A stretch of DNA of 64,000 bases, from positions 496,001 to 560,000 of the forward strand of contig JACKHO010000004.1 of NCBI GenBank assembly GCA_020638955.1, given 5' to 3'. The notes under the pieces were generated by a model. That model did not search any database, had not been told where the DNA came from, and worked only from the letters and a program-made list of their open reading frames with translations. Origin of the DNA: Planctomycetaceae bacterium (GTDB lineage Bacteria; Planctomycetota; Planctomycetia; Planctomycetales; Planctomycetaceae). The position numbers and the translations under genes were made by a program. Positions 25,997 through 33,516 of this stretch are shown piece by piece; the stretch's first letter is position 1, and every line of letters begins with the position of its first letter.

Positions 25997-28066
25997 ATGA
26001 TTCAGAAGCATAACTCAATTCTCACCGGCGTTTGCCTGGCAGCAATTCTGACTGCCTCTCAAGGTTCAGAAGCAAAGGCAGACCCGCTCAAATGGCCGGG
26101 CGGAGCTGAAGCTCGCATTAAAGCGATTTATGAGCGAGGAGAGTTTCGAGGTCGTTCGTTCAATGCGGATTGGCTGCCTGACAGTTCCGGTTACGTTGTT
26201 CGTGAAGAGGGCTCCGATGCCCAGCCTGCACGAACAGTGCGGTACGACGTCCAAACTGGGGAAGCCACCGAACTCACGGGTGATGATTCCATCAGCAGCC
26301 ACCCCAATCCTCGGCTCTCACCAGATGGTAACTTCATAGCGGAAGGTGGGCGGGAGAGCTTGTCGATTCGGAATGTCGATACCGGTGAAACAACTCCGCT
26401 CATTCTGCGTCTGCTCAAGCAAGATGTCTTTATCCGCGATCCCGTCTGGAGTCCTGACGGAAAACAGCTTCTGTTCGTCGAGTCCAATGAAACGAAGCTG
26501 CGCAAGCGGTCCGTCCTGTTGCCGACCGACCCCACATATCCCGAAGTGGAAGAGCATCGCTTCGCCCGAGTTGGTGGAGACATTGCGAAACTGCGTGTGG
26601 GTGTTATTGACGTCGAAACGAAGCAGGTGACCTGGTTGCCCTTTGCGTCAGATGAGGAAGACCTTTATCTGGGACAAGTTGAGTGGGCCGGGAATTCGTC
26701 GGAAGTGCTCATCGAAAAACTGAGCCGCTTTCGAGACGTGCGTGAGTTTCTCCTCGTGAATATTGACACGCAAGATGTGAAGCAAATTTATCGCGAACAG
26801 AACGAGGCTTGGGCCATCAGCAGTCAGGGAAAGAACCTTGGACTGATTTGGGTGGAAGAGGGGACGTCGTTTCTCGTCATCAGCGAACAGGATGGATGGC
26901 GTCACGCACGGCGTTATTCACGTGACGGTGAAAAACTCTGTCTGCTAACGCAGGGTGACTATGACATCATCGACCGGGCTGCGGTCGACGAAGCGGGAGG
27001 CTGGTTCTATTTTTATGCCTCGCCGGATAATGGGACGCAGAGTTATCTGCATCGCGTGCCTCTCGATGGATCGGGGACGCTGGAACGCGTTTCGCCAGAG
27101 AATCAGCCAGGAACTCATGAGTACGTCTTCTCTCCCGACGCGAAATGGGCCTTTCACACGTACTCCACAATCGACACGCCACCGGTCATTGATCTGGTGG
27201 AAGTCGCGGGGCACCGCGTCGTGCGGGTGCTGGAAGAAAACGCTGAACTTGTCGCGCGGGCGAAGAATGTCATTTCGCATCCAACCGAATTCCTGCAGCT
27301 CGATATTGGTGATGGCGTGGCGATGGACGCTCTACTGATGCGGCCGCGTGAGTTTGACGCGTCCAAGAAGTACCCCGTGTTTGTGTACGTGTATGGCGAG
27401 CCGCATGGACAGACGGTGCTCGACAAGTGGGGCGCCGGGCAGGTTGATTTTCATCGAGTCATTGCCGACTTAGGGTACGTCGTTGTTTCGATTGATAACC
27501 GCGGTACTCCGGCACCGAAAGGTGCCGCATGGCGCCGTGCCATTTTCGGCAGTCTGGGACCACTCTCCACGGAAGATCAGGCGGCGGGCCTGAAGGAACT
27601 CGCCCGGCAACGTCCGTTCGTTGATTTGTCACGAGTCGCCATTTGGGGATGGAGCGGCGGTGGTTCCAACACGCTCAACGCCATGTTCCGCAAGCCGGGC
27701 GTCTACCACGTGGGCATTGCCATCGTACCGAAACCGCAGCCGCACTTGTACAACGCCTGGTTCCAGGAAATCTACATGCGCACGCGCGAAGTGAATGCGG
27801 AAGGATACGAGCGTTCAGCCCCGCTGAATTTCGCCGACGGCCTGCAGGGCAAACTCCTCATGGTCACCGGCTCCGGTGAAACGAATACGCACATGCAAAT
27901 CATCGAGGGATTGGTCGACCGGCTCATCGAACTGGGAAAACCGTTCGATTACATGGTGTATCCCAACCGCAACCACGGCCTCCGCGAAGGCCCGGGCAGC
28001 CTCGTCCACGTCAGAATGCTCATCGCCCGCTACCTCGTCGAAAACCTGCCACGCGGTCCACAGTGA
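25997..28066 (+). CDS. Exported prolyl-oligopeptidase family (S9) serine peptidase
   Basis: A 689-residue protein with a Sec signal (NSILTGVCLAAILTASQGSEA). An N-terminal beta-propeller (about 40-430; DPVWSPDGKQLLFV, TYEYVFSPDA-like repeats) covers an alpha/beta-hydrolase domain resembling DPP-IV: FVYVYGEPHGQTVLDKWG, VVVSIDNRGTPAPKG and the elbow IWGWSGGGSN (Ser553). The base is His660 in YPNRNHGLREG. At the acid position the motif is GSGETNTH with Glu628, where DPP-IV-like enzymes have Asp; spacing Ser-75-Glu-32-His matches. Expected to cleave peptides outside the cytoplasm. The 3' end converges on a small membrane protein gene. Confidence 0.9.
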   Translation: MIQKHNSILTGVCLAAILTASQGSEAKADPLKWPGGAEARIKAIYERGEFRGRSFNADWLPDSSGYVVREEGSDAQPARTVRYDVQTGEATELTGDDSISSHPNPRLSPDGNFIAEGGRESLSIRNVDTGETTPLILRLLKQDVFIRDPVWSPDGKQLLFVESNETKLRKRSVLLPTDPTYPEVEEHRFARVGGDIAKLRVGVIDVETKQVTWLPFASDEEDLYLGQVEWAGNSSEVLIEKLSRFRDVREFLLVNIDTQDVKQIYREQNEAWAISSQGKNLGLIWVEEGTSFLVISEQDGWRHARRYSRDGEKLCLLTQGDYDIIDRAAVDEAGGWFYFYASPDNGTQSYLHRVPLDGSGTLERVSPENQPGTHEYVFSPDAKWAFHTYSTIDTPPVIDLVEVAGHRVVRVLEENAELVARAKNVISHPTEFLQLDIGDGVAMDALLMRPREFDASKKYPVFVYVYGEPHGQTVLDKWGAGQVDFHRVIADLGYVVVSIDNRGTPAPKGAAWRRAIFGSLGPLSTEDQAAGLKELARQRPFVDLSRVAIWGWSGGGSNTLNAMFRKPGVYHVGIAIVPKPQPHLYNAWFQEIYMRTREVNAEGYERSAPLNFADGLQGKLLMVTGSGETNTHMQIIEGLVDRLIELGKPFDYMVYPNRNHGLREGPGSLVHVRMLIARYLVENLPRGPQ

Positions 28067-28086
28067 GTCGGGTGAAAGAGTGCGAC

Positions 28087-28392
28087 TTAACCCGCTGGAT
28101 TGATTGGGCCAATAGTCAGTTCGTAGAGGCTGATGCCAAATACAAACAGGCACATCAGGCCAAGCAAAATACCGCCAAGCATCAGAATGTAACCCTTCAG
28201 GACTGCCCCTCCGCCATGAATCTTGCCGTCATCGCCAGCGAAGAGCCGTTCGAGTCCGGCAGCCTTCGCTGACCTAGTCTTGATTGCATGTCGTCCACCC
28301 AGCACCATCGCGACGGACAATGCTGCCCCAAGGAGTGAGACGAAGAGTGCGGTTAACGGAGAAGCTTTCGCAAGCAAAATAGCCATTGTCAT
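28087..28392 (-). CDS. Small two-helix membrane protein
   Basis: A 101-residue protein beginning MTMAILLAKASPLTALFV. Two hydrophobic helices are clear (about 10-30, LTALFVSLLGAALSVAMVLGG; about 66-90, GYILMLGGILLGLMCLFVF), separated by a basic then Gly-rich cytoplasmic or external loop. AAAGG lies 7 nt upstream of ATG 28392, which rules out the longer frame reaching into the neighbouring SGNH gene. Family not recognised. It lies 73 nt downstream of the SGNH hydrolase on the same strand and may be cotranscribed. Confidence 0.68.
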   Translation of the reverse strand: MTMAILLAKASPLTALFVSLLGAALSVAMVLGGRHAIKTRSAKAAGLERLFAGDDGKIHGGGAVLKGYILMLGGILLGLMCLFVFGISLYELTIGPINPAG

Positions 28393-28465
28393 TTTCCAAC
28401 CTTTCAAATGGATGAAAACCGCGGTAGCCGAGCGATGGCCACCTCTTTGGAACACCAAAAACGAG

Positions 28466-29224
28466 TCAATCACTGCTCCGATTGACCGACTTATTATGCG
28501 AATTTTCGGCGGGCTTCTGAATTGCTTCGGCAATCACCTGGGCAATGGCTGCATAGCCTTCTTTGTTGGGATGAACCCCGTCTTTGGGAGTAAACAACTC
28601 CGGCTTGTCGACGAATGGCGTGTGCAAATCGATGAAGCCGGTTGCCTGCTCCTTTGACAATTCTTGAATTGTGTCAATCAACTCATCGAGCCGGGGCATA
28701 CGCGCCGTCAAGTCCTTTTGCCGGGCTCCGGTCACGCCAGGAGTTTCCAGTACCATTGGTGTCGGTGCACACAGCCAGATTTGCGGCTCGGACGGCAGTG
28801 CCCGCAATTCCTTGATCAGGTCGCGGTAGTCACCTGCAAAATCCTCGCGGTGATCCCAACATTTGCGTGGAGCACCACAAGTGTCATTCACACCCAAGTT
28901 GATGATGACCACGTCGGGATTCAATTGCTGTGCCTTAATCTGGGCAAGCGTGGTCCAGACATTCGGCCTCCCCTTACGGATGAGCGTACAACTTCCGACA
29001 CCACAGTTCGTCACCGCATACCCCTCGCCCAACAGCACCTGTAACTGCGCCGGATACGATTCCTTCTCAGGCGCATCCGTCCTCGCCCCCGCGGTAATGC
29101 TGTCGCCGATACAGATGACACGAATGGGTTGAGAGATCTTGGCGGGGTCAGCCGCTCGCAGAGTTACCGATGACGCAGCCAGCAGAAGGGCAACCGCCAA
29201 CCGCAGATGAAATTGAATGTTCAT
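28466..29224 (-). CDS. Secreted SGNH/GDSL hydrolase
   Basis: A 252-residue esterase of the SGNH superfamily, exported via a Sec signal (LRLAVALLLAASSVTLRAA). Block I is VICIGDSITAGARTD (nucleophile Ser), block II has the Gly in TNCGVGSCT, block III is INLGVNDTCG (Asn) and block V is PKDGVHPNKEGY (Asp and His). These cover the whole catalytic set. Likely deacylates sugars or lipids outside the cytoplasm; in planctomycetes such enzymes often accompany sulfatases, none of which is here. ATG 29224 lies directly before the signal peptide. Confidence 0.9.
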   Translation of the reverse strand: MNIQFHLRLAVALLLAASSVTLRAADPAKISQPIRVICIGDSITAGARTDAPEKESYPAQLQVLLGEGYAVTNCGVGSCTLIRKGRPNVWTTLAQIKAQQLNPDVVIINLGVNDTCGAPRKCWDHREDFAGDYRDLIKELRALPSEPQIWLCAPTPMVLETPGVTGARQKDLTARMPRLDELIDTIQELSKEQATGFIDLHTPFVDKPELFTPKDGVHPNKEGYAAIAQVIAEAIQKPAENSHNKSVNRSSD

Positions 29225-29605
29225 ATGATGGAAACGTCGTATGACGAATTGTCAGATCGAAGCATTGTCGGTTTAACGCGACACGTGGCCAGGGTCAAGC
29301 TGTGGAACAAGTCAGCCGTGCCACAGGCCGAAAGAGACAGTAGGGGCTCGATGAATCTTCATGGCCTCATCAATGACAGCACCAGTGATGTCATACCATA
29401 GTCCCCTCCGCGATCCCCGCGCCTCCGCGTGAGATGACTCTGAACCACTACGCGATTCGTAAGATGATCCCAAATGAGACTCACGCGGTGGCGCGGAGAC
29501 ACGGAGAGTTCTGACGGCTTTGGCGTGCTGGTTTTGGTTCATTCCCATGAAACGCCGAACGAAACAGGACCGCCAATTAGAATTCGCCCAACCCGGATGG
29601 ACTTG
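29225..29605. other. Intergenic region with a long inverted-repeat element
   Basis: 381 bp without a supported gene. It holds an imperfect inverted repeat described separately (29419-29494). A 78-codon minus-strand frame through it translates the repeat (AEARGSRRG, LRVSAPPRES) and is not considered a gene. Confidence 0.5.
29419..29494. repeat. Inverted-repeat (hairpin) intergenic element
   Basis: GCGCCTCCGCGTGAG (29419-29433) faces CTCACGCGGTGGCGC (29480-29494): 15-bp arms with one mismatch and a 46-nt spacer. CTCACGCGG-AGGCGCGG type hairpins are, from memory, dispersed repeats in several environmental phyla. Only one copy is present here. Confidence 0.55.
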
Positions 29606-29947
29606 TTAAGCTTCGCTTGGTTTCGGAACTGCCTTGATGATACTCAGTGCGTCGTCTGGTGCGTTGATTTGAGGATGATCTGAAATGTAGCGTACTGGAA
29701 TCTCGTCTCCGGACTCGATTCCGTAAAACGCAGATTCCGTAGCCGCGAATTCTCCCGTGACGGATGTACCATCGCGTGTGCAAAACTTGTATTTGATCAG
29801 CATTGGGCAGTCACCGAATCCAGCGTCGTCAGAAAACTGTTTGAGTGTGACAGATGCAATGGCACGTTCGCCGCATCGAAGCGCTGGGCGGTAGTCCGTG
29901 GTGATCAACCCACAAAATCGCGTTACAATGCCGCCGTTGTGCTTCAT
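29606..29947 (-). CDS. Small beta-rich hypothetical protein
   Basis: A 113-residue protein without signal peptide. It carries the pattern CxxxDGTSVTGEFAATES...GIESGDEIPVRYISDHPQIN, which resembles the SV-G-D-x-V-x-V-R-Y-x-P-x-x-P beta domain of DUF3592-like proteins. The membrane helices that usually flank this domain are absent. It lies in an AT-richer patch with the zeta-like cassette just upstream. No function is assigned. Confidence 0.6.
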   Translation of the reverse strand: MKHNGGIVTRFCGLITTDYRPALRCGERAIASVTLKQFSDDAGFGDCPMLIKYKFCTRDGTSVTGEFAATESAFYGIESGDEIPVRYISDHPQINAPDDALSIIKAVPKPSEA

Positions 29948-30023
29948 GTCTTATGTGAGTAGTTGTAGCGGGGGTTGAAGTGTACCTCGCTGGACGCGCA
30001 GTTTCGGATTGGTGCGCCGCACC

Positions 30024-30254
30024 CTACGGCGTCTTCGATTCATCGCATCGTACTGTGGCATCGACGAATGGATCTGAAGTGGAGAGTTCGCCTGTGGGAG
30101 TTTCGTAGTAGAGCCGCCCATTGATGGAATAGACATTCGGCACACCCAGACGCCGACTCTCGTTTTGAGCGTCGTTAACCGCAATGCTTCCCAGCCGAAC
30201 GAGTTCGTCGATCGTGGCGTATTTTTCGGCCGTCAAACTCGGTTTTCTATTCAT
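30024..30254 (-). CDS. Putative antitoxin/partner of the zeta-like protein
   Basis: A 76-residue protein starting MNRKPSLTAEKYATIDELV, with a helical N-terminal half and a short beta C-terminal half (VYSINGRLYYETPTGELS). Its ATG lies inside the last codons of the zeta-like gene: eight bases (30247-30254) are shared, so translation is coupled. Size, position and conserved-looking YSINGRLYYE segment suggest the dedicated partner of the kinase. It is not the three-helix epsilon/PezA type and sits after, not before, the toxin gene. Antitoxin activity is inference. Confidence 0.65.
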   Translation of the reverse strand: MNRKPSLTAEKYATIDELVRLGSIAVNDAQNESRRLGVPNVYSINGRLYYETPTGELSTSDPFVDATVRCDESKTP

Positions 30255-30831
30255 TCGACGATTCCACCCTTGTCAAAAACGTTGCGTGGAGAGTTGCATC
30301 GCGAACGGTCAACTCTGGTCCCGACCCAACCGACACATCCTGTATCCCGCTTCCTCCATTGTACAGCACAACCCAACTATCGGCCAATTCACGATAAAGC
30401 GTCCAGAAGTTTCTGATGCTGCGATGGTAGCGACGTCGGATATCTGCCTCAGGAACATCGTGACCGCCCTTGCGAACACGCTCGGCGACGCGTGCAACAC
30501 AAGCGTCGACCGAATCAACGAAAACAAAGACGATCGTGACCTCGTAGCCGCATTTGCATGCTTCAATAATGTGATTGCGAAATGATCGGCCCGATAACGT
30601 CGATTCCACCACGCAAGAAAGTCTGTTCGCAATCGCACTGTTGAAGGACCGAATGAAATGCTTCCCCGCCTCAATTCGCGCGGCAGTGGGATCGTCAGGA
30701 TTAAGCGACGCAGCGATCGCGTCAGCGCCAATGTACCCCATTCCTTCTGCGTCCGCATATTGCATGGCGACAGTTGTTTTGCCGGAGCCGTTTGGCCCGC
30801 CGACAACCAGCAATTGTGGTTTGTCAGTCAA
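30247..30831 (-). CDS. Zeta-toxin-like P-loop kinase
   Basis: A 194-residue protein with a Walker A GGPNGSGKTT (11-20), then GYIGADAIAASLNPDDP, CVVESTLSGRSFRNHI and a lid-type region RVRKGGHDVPEADIRRRYHRS with conserved Arg residues. This is the zeta-toxin family layout; zeta toxins phosphorylate UDP-activated amino sugars (or related small molecules) with ATP and block wall synthesis. The start is TTG 30831 with GGAG 6 nt upstream, suggesting low expression. The 3' end overlaps the small partner gene by 8 bp. Confidence 0.85.
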   Translation of the reverse strand: MTDKPQLLVVGGPNGSGKTTVAMQYADAEGMGYIGADAIAASLNPDDPTAARIEAGKHFIRSFNSAIANRLSCVVESTLSGRSFRNHIIEACKCGYEVTIVFVFVDSVDACVARVAERVRKGGHDVPEADIRRRYHRSIRNFWTLYRELADSWVVLYNGGSGIQDVSVGSGPELTVRDATLHATFLTRVESSNE

Positions 30832-30914
30832 TCAGGGCTCCATTCATTTGACGTAAAAGTAATTGATAGGGTGCGTTGAAACGCACGTCGATGCACTCAC
30901 AGTTCCGGCTACGG

Positions 30915-31310
30915 CTACTGGAACAATCCATCGTAAAGCTCTCCCGTTGCGAGGGCGGACAAAAGCGCACGCTGGTCAGGTGACACCAGCAAGCCTGGAT
31001 TGTATCCATGTTCATCTGGGCCAGAATTAATATCGTCCAATCTGCGTTGTGCTGCCTGTGATAGCGACTTTCGTTCGGCATCAGAGAGCGGGCTAATATG
31101 GTCAGACAGCGACTCTTGAAGGCGAACTTGGTAGTCAGCATCGATCAAATCTCCTTCAGAGAACATGATCGTCAGCAGGTAGTCAACGACGATTTCAGCG
31201 AGTCCGTTCATCTCGGTTCCTAGCAATGCAATACGCACATTCTTCAAGGTCTGAACGAATTGTTTGACAGAAGGGATTTCTGTGAAACAGGTTTCCGTTT
31301 TCCGTGCCAC
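30915..31310 (-). CDS. Hypothetical protein
   Basis: A 131-residue, mainly helical, acidic protein (NVRIALLGTEMNGLAEIVVD; PLSDAERKSLSQAAQRRLDD) without signal peptide or membrane segment. It is not recognised. The frame opens with GTG 31310 and has no strong Shine-Dalgarno. It lies 83 nt upstream of the zeta-like gene on the same strand and shares the AT-richer composition of that patch, so it may belong to the same acquired segment. Confidence 0.55.
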   Translation of the reverse strand: MARKTETCFTEIPSVKQFVQTLKNVRIALLGTEMNGLAEIVVDYLLTIMFSEGDLIDADYQVRLQESLSDHISPLSDAERKSLSQAAQRRLDDINSGPDEHGYNPGLLVSPDQRALLSALATGELYDGLFQ

Positions 31311-31416
31311 GGTCCAATGCCCATGAGGCTTTCTCGTGTAGAATTAAAACAGTCGTTTATGGGTATCACATCAACAGACGCCGGTCAATCAGATTGATGA
31401 CGCAGTCAGTAGTGAA

Positions 31417-32271
31417 CTATGGCCCGCTGTCCGTCACCGCATGCCATGCCGCCAAAGCATCGGTGACCGCTTGGACGTCGTGGACTCGGACAATGGCGGC
31501 GCCGTTTTGGGCGACGGCGATGGCGACTCCGATGGTGCCGGCGAGGCGTTCTTCGACTTCGCGGCCGAGGATGGACTTGAGGAACCGCTTGCGGGAGTGG
31601 CCGATGAGAACGGGGCGGCCCGTCGCGCAGAGGGTGTCGAGGTGGCGGAGCAGGTCGAGGTTGTGGGCGGAGGTTTTGCCGAATCCTATTCCGGGGTCGA
31701 GTACAATCCGTTCGGGGGCGACTCCTGCGGCAGTGAAGACTGCCATACGTTCGAGAAGATGATCACGCACCTCCTGGACGACGTCATCGTATTGGGGGTT
31801 CTCCTGCATGGTTTGGGGAGTCCCCAGCATGTGCATCAGAATGACGCCGCAATTGGAATTGGCACACACGGTGGCCATGTCGGGGTCGAACAATCCGGCA
31901 CTGACGTCGTTCACAATGGCTGCTCCAGCCTGCACTGCCTCGGCGGCCACGCGGCTTTTCATGGTGTCGATGGAGAGCGGCACATCGACTTCTTTGGCCA
32001 GACGTTCAATGACCGGAATGACGCGGCCGAGTTCCTCTTCGACTGACACCGGAGTCGCACCGGGGCGGGTCGACTCACCACCAATGTCGATGAACCCCGC
32101 TCCCTGCGATTGCATTTCGACGCCGTGTCGGACAGCGCGGTCCACGTCGTTCCAGGTTCCTCCATCAGAAAAACTGTCAGGCGTGACGTTGAGAATGCCC
32201 ATGACGGCAGGGACCGGTCCGGGATTCCATACCCCGCCAGGAAGTTGCCAGACGACCGATTCCTCACGCAT
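31417..32271 (-). CDS. folP: Dihydropteroate synthase
   Basis: Cytoplasmic enzyme joining p-aminobenzoate to the pterin diphosphate in folate synthesis. The 284 residues carry the two signatures: VMGILNVTPDSFSDGG and GAGFIDIGGESTRPGA, then PLSIDTMKS, IVNDVSAG, ILMHMLGTPQTMQ, DPGIGFGKT, LIGHSRKRFL and a C-terminal RVHDV. All substrate-binding motifs look intact. ATG 32271 (MREESVVWQ) is preferred; the frame continues upstream to 32361, but without folP-like sequence. It is a single gene between the GTG-started hypothetical gene and a repeat-bearing gap. Confidence 0.96.
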   Translation of the reverse strand: MREESVVWQLPGGVWNPGPVPAVMGILNVTPDSFSDGGTWNDVDRAVRHGVEMQSQGAGFIDIGGESTRPGATPVSVEEELGRVIPVIERLAKEVDVPLSIDTMKSRVAAEAVQAGAAIVNDVSAGLFDPDMATVCANSNCGVILMHMLGTPQTMQENPQYDDVVQEVRDHLLERMAVFTAAGVAPERIVLDPGIGFGKTSAHNLDLLRHLDTLCATGRPVLIGHSRKRFLKSILGREVEERLAGTIGVAIAVAQNGAAIVRVHDVQAVTDALAAWHAVTDSGP

Positions 32272-32372
32272 TGAATTGTTCCGAGTTTCTACGATGATGT
32301 ACTTGCTGATGTGGAGTTCTGGACGAGCTGCAGATTCAAAGCCATTTTGACCACCATGCATTGGCAGTCAAA

Positions 32373-32396
32373 TCACAGACAGGAATGTCTGTGCCA
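32373..32396. repeat. Short palindromic repeat, copy 2
   Basis: A perfect 8-bp stem CACAGACA / TGTCTGTG with GGAA loop (32374-32393), followed by CCA. It differs from copy 1 (22651-22674) by one base over 24. Confidence 0.7.
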
Positions 32397-32439
32397 CCGG
32401 GTTTTGAAATAGCCTGCAATGGAGATTATTCATTATCTT

Positions 32440-32578
32440 GTAGGGTGTGTGGAGCAAGTCACCGGTTTATGGTGGGTTGCGTCCGTCATTTGTCCTTCGC
32501 AACAGCACCGTCTCGATTTGTTGCTGGATGACTTGCGTAACGCACCTTCCCTTTTTTCACGGACTTCACCCACCCTAC
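32440..32578. repeat. MITE-like element, copy 1 (139 bp)
   Basis: Bounded by GTAGGGTG and its inverted copy CACCCTAC. Inner inverted pairs are GCAAGTC/GACTTGC and a GGTGGGTTGCG/CGTAACGCACC-like pair, so the whole unit can fold on itself. A second copy, clearly similar at both ends and diverged in the middle, is at 58803-58942. No open frame and no transposase. Confidence 0.75.
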
Positions 32579-32635
32579 GAAGAAGTCACAGCAGAATATC
32601 GTTTCCTGAAGATTCTTGCTTAACGGACGCCCAGA

Positions 32636-33478
32636 TTGAACCTCGCCGAAAAAGAAACTGAACTGCTCAGCATTCTGCGCGACATGCGGAAGGTTGCCGT
32701 CGCGTTCTCTGGCGGCGTGGACAGTGCCGTTGTCGCCAAGGCAGCTTACCTCGCGCTCGGTGAAAATGCGGTGGCCGTGACTGCTGCGAGCGACAGTCTG
32801 GCGGAAGGAGAGTTGGAGCAGGCGGGGAGCATCGCAGAGCAAATTGGAATTCGACATGTCGTCGTGGCGACGCGGGAATTCAGTGATCCCGGCTACATCC
32901 AGAACGCGGGCGATCGTTGCTTTTACTGCAAATCGAAACTGTACACCGAAATCAAACAGATTCAGCAGGAGCTGGGCTTTGAAGTCATTTGCAACGGCGC
33001 CAACGCCGACGACGTGGGAGACCATCGTCCCGGCATGATCGCCGCGAAGGACTTTGCTGTCCGCAGTCCGCTCATCGAATCAGGTTTCACCAAACAAGAT
33101 GTGCGTGAACTGGCGAAGGACTGGGAGTTGCCGGTGTGGGACAAACCAGCCACGCCGTGTCTTTCCAGTCGCATTGCTTACGGTGTAGAAGTCACATCAG
33201 AACGCGTGCGACGTATCGACCTTGCGGAACAGTTCCTGCGTTCACAGTTTGGCATTCGGGAACTGCGAGTACGAATGGAAGCGAACGACCTCGCCCGTAT
33301 TGAATTGCCGCGCGAGGTGTTGGGGGCGATCCTGCATGGGGATGTACTGCAGGAAGTCGTGACGCAGATGAAATCACTCGGATTTCGCTACGTGACGGTC
33401 GACCTGGAGGGATTCCGGTCCGGCAGCATGAACGATGCACTGCCCCGGATACAACTGCAGCAACTGCCATCGAAATGA
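32636..33478 (+). CDS. larE: LarE-type ATP-dependent sulfur transferase
   Basis: A 280-residue PP-loop enzyme that in the lactate racemase pathway adenylylates a nicotinate-derived precursor and donates sulfur for the nickel-pincer cofactor. SGGVDS is at 25-30; ASDSLAEGEL at 51-60; DRCFYCKSKLY (Cys95, Cys98) at 93-103; NGANADDVGDHRPG at 120-133; PCLSSRIAYG contains Cys175, which lines up with the sacrificial cysteine of characterised LarE. The start is TTG 32636, since the coding similarity (NLAEKETELL) begins there. No larA, larB or larC is nearby, so the physiological substrate here is uncertain. Confidence 0.9.
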   Translation: MNLAEKETELLSILRDMRKVAVAFSGGVDSAVVAKAAYLALGENAVAVTAASDSLAEGELEQAGSIAEQIGIRHVVVATREFSDPGYIQNAGDRCFYCKSKLYTEIKQIQQELGFEVICNGANADDVGDHRPGMIAAKDFAVRSPLIESGFTKQDVRELAKDWELPVWDKPATPCLSSRIAYGVEVTSERVRRIDLAEQFLRSQFGIRELRVRMEANDLARIELPREVLGAILHGDVLQEVVTQMKSLGFRYVTVDLEGFRSGSMNDALPRIQLQQLPSK

Positions 33479-33516
33479 CAGTTGCTGCGTGAAATTCAAA
33501 TTGCGAGTGGCTTACG

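Larger units (their letters stand above)
32272..32635. other. Divergent intergenic region carrying two repeats
   Basis: 364 bp between divergent folP and larE. It contains a palindromic repeat (32373-32396) and a MITE-like element (32440-32578). No gene is supported. Confidence 0.55.
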
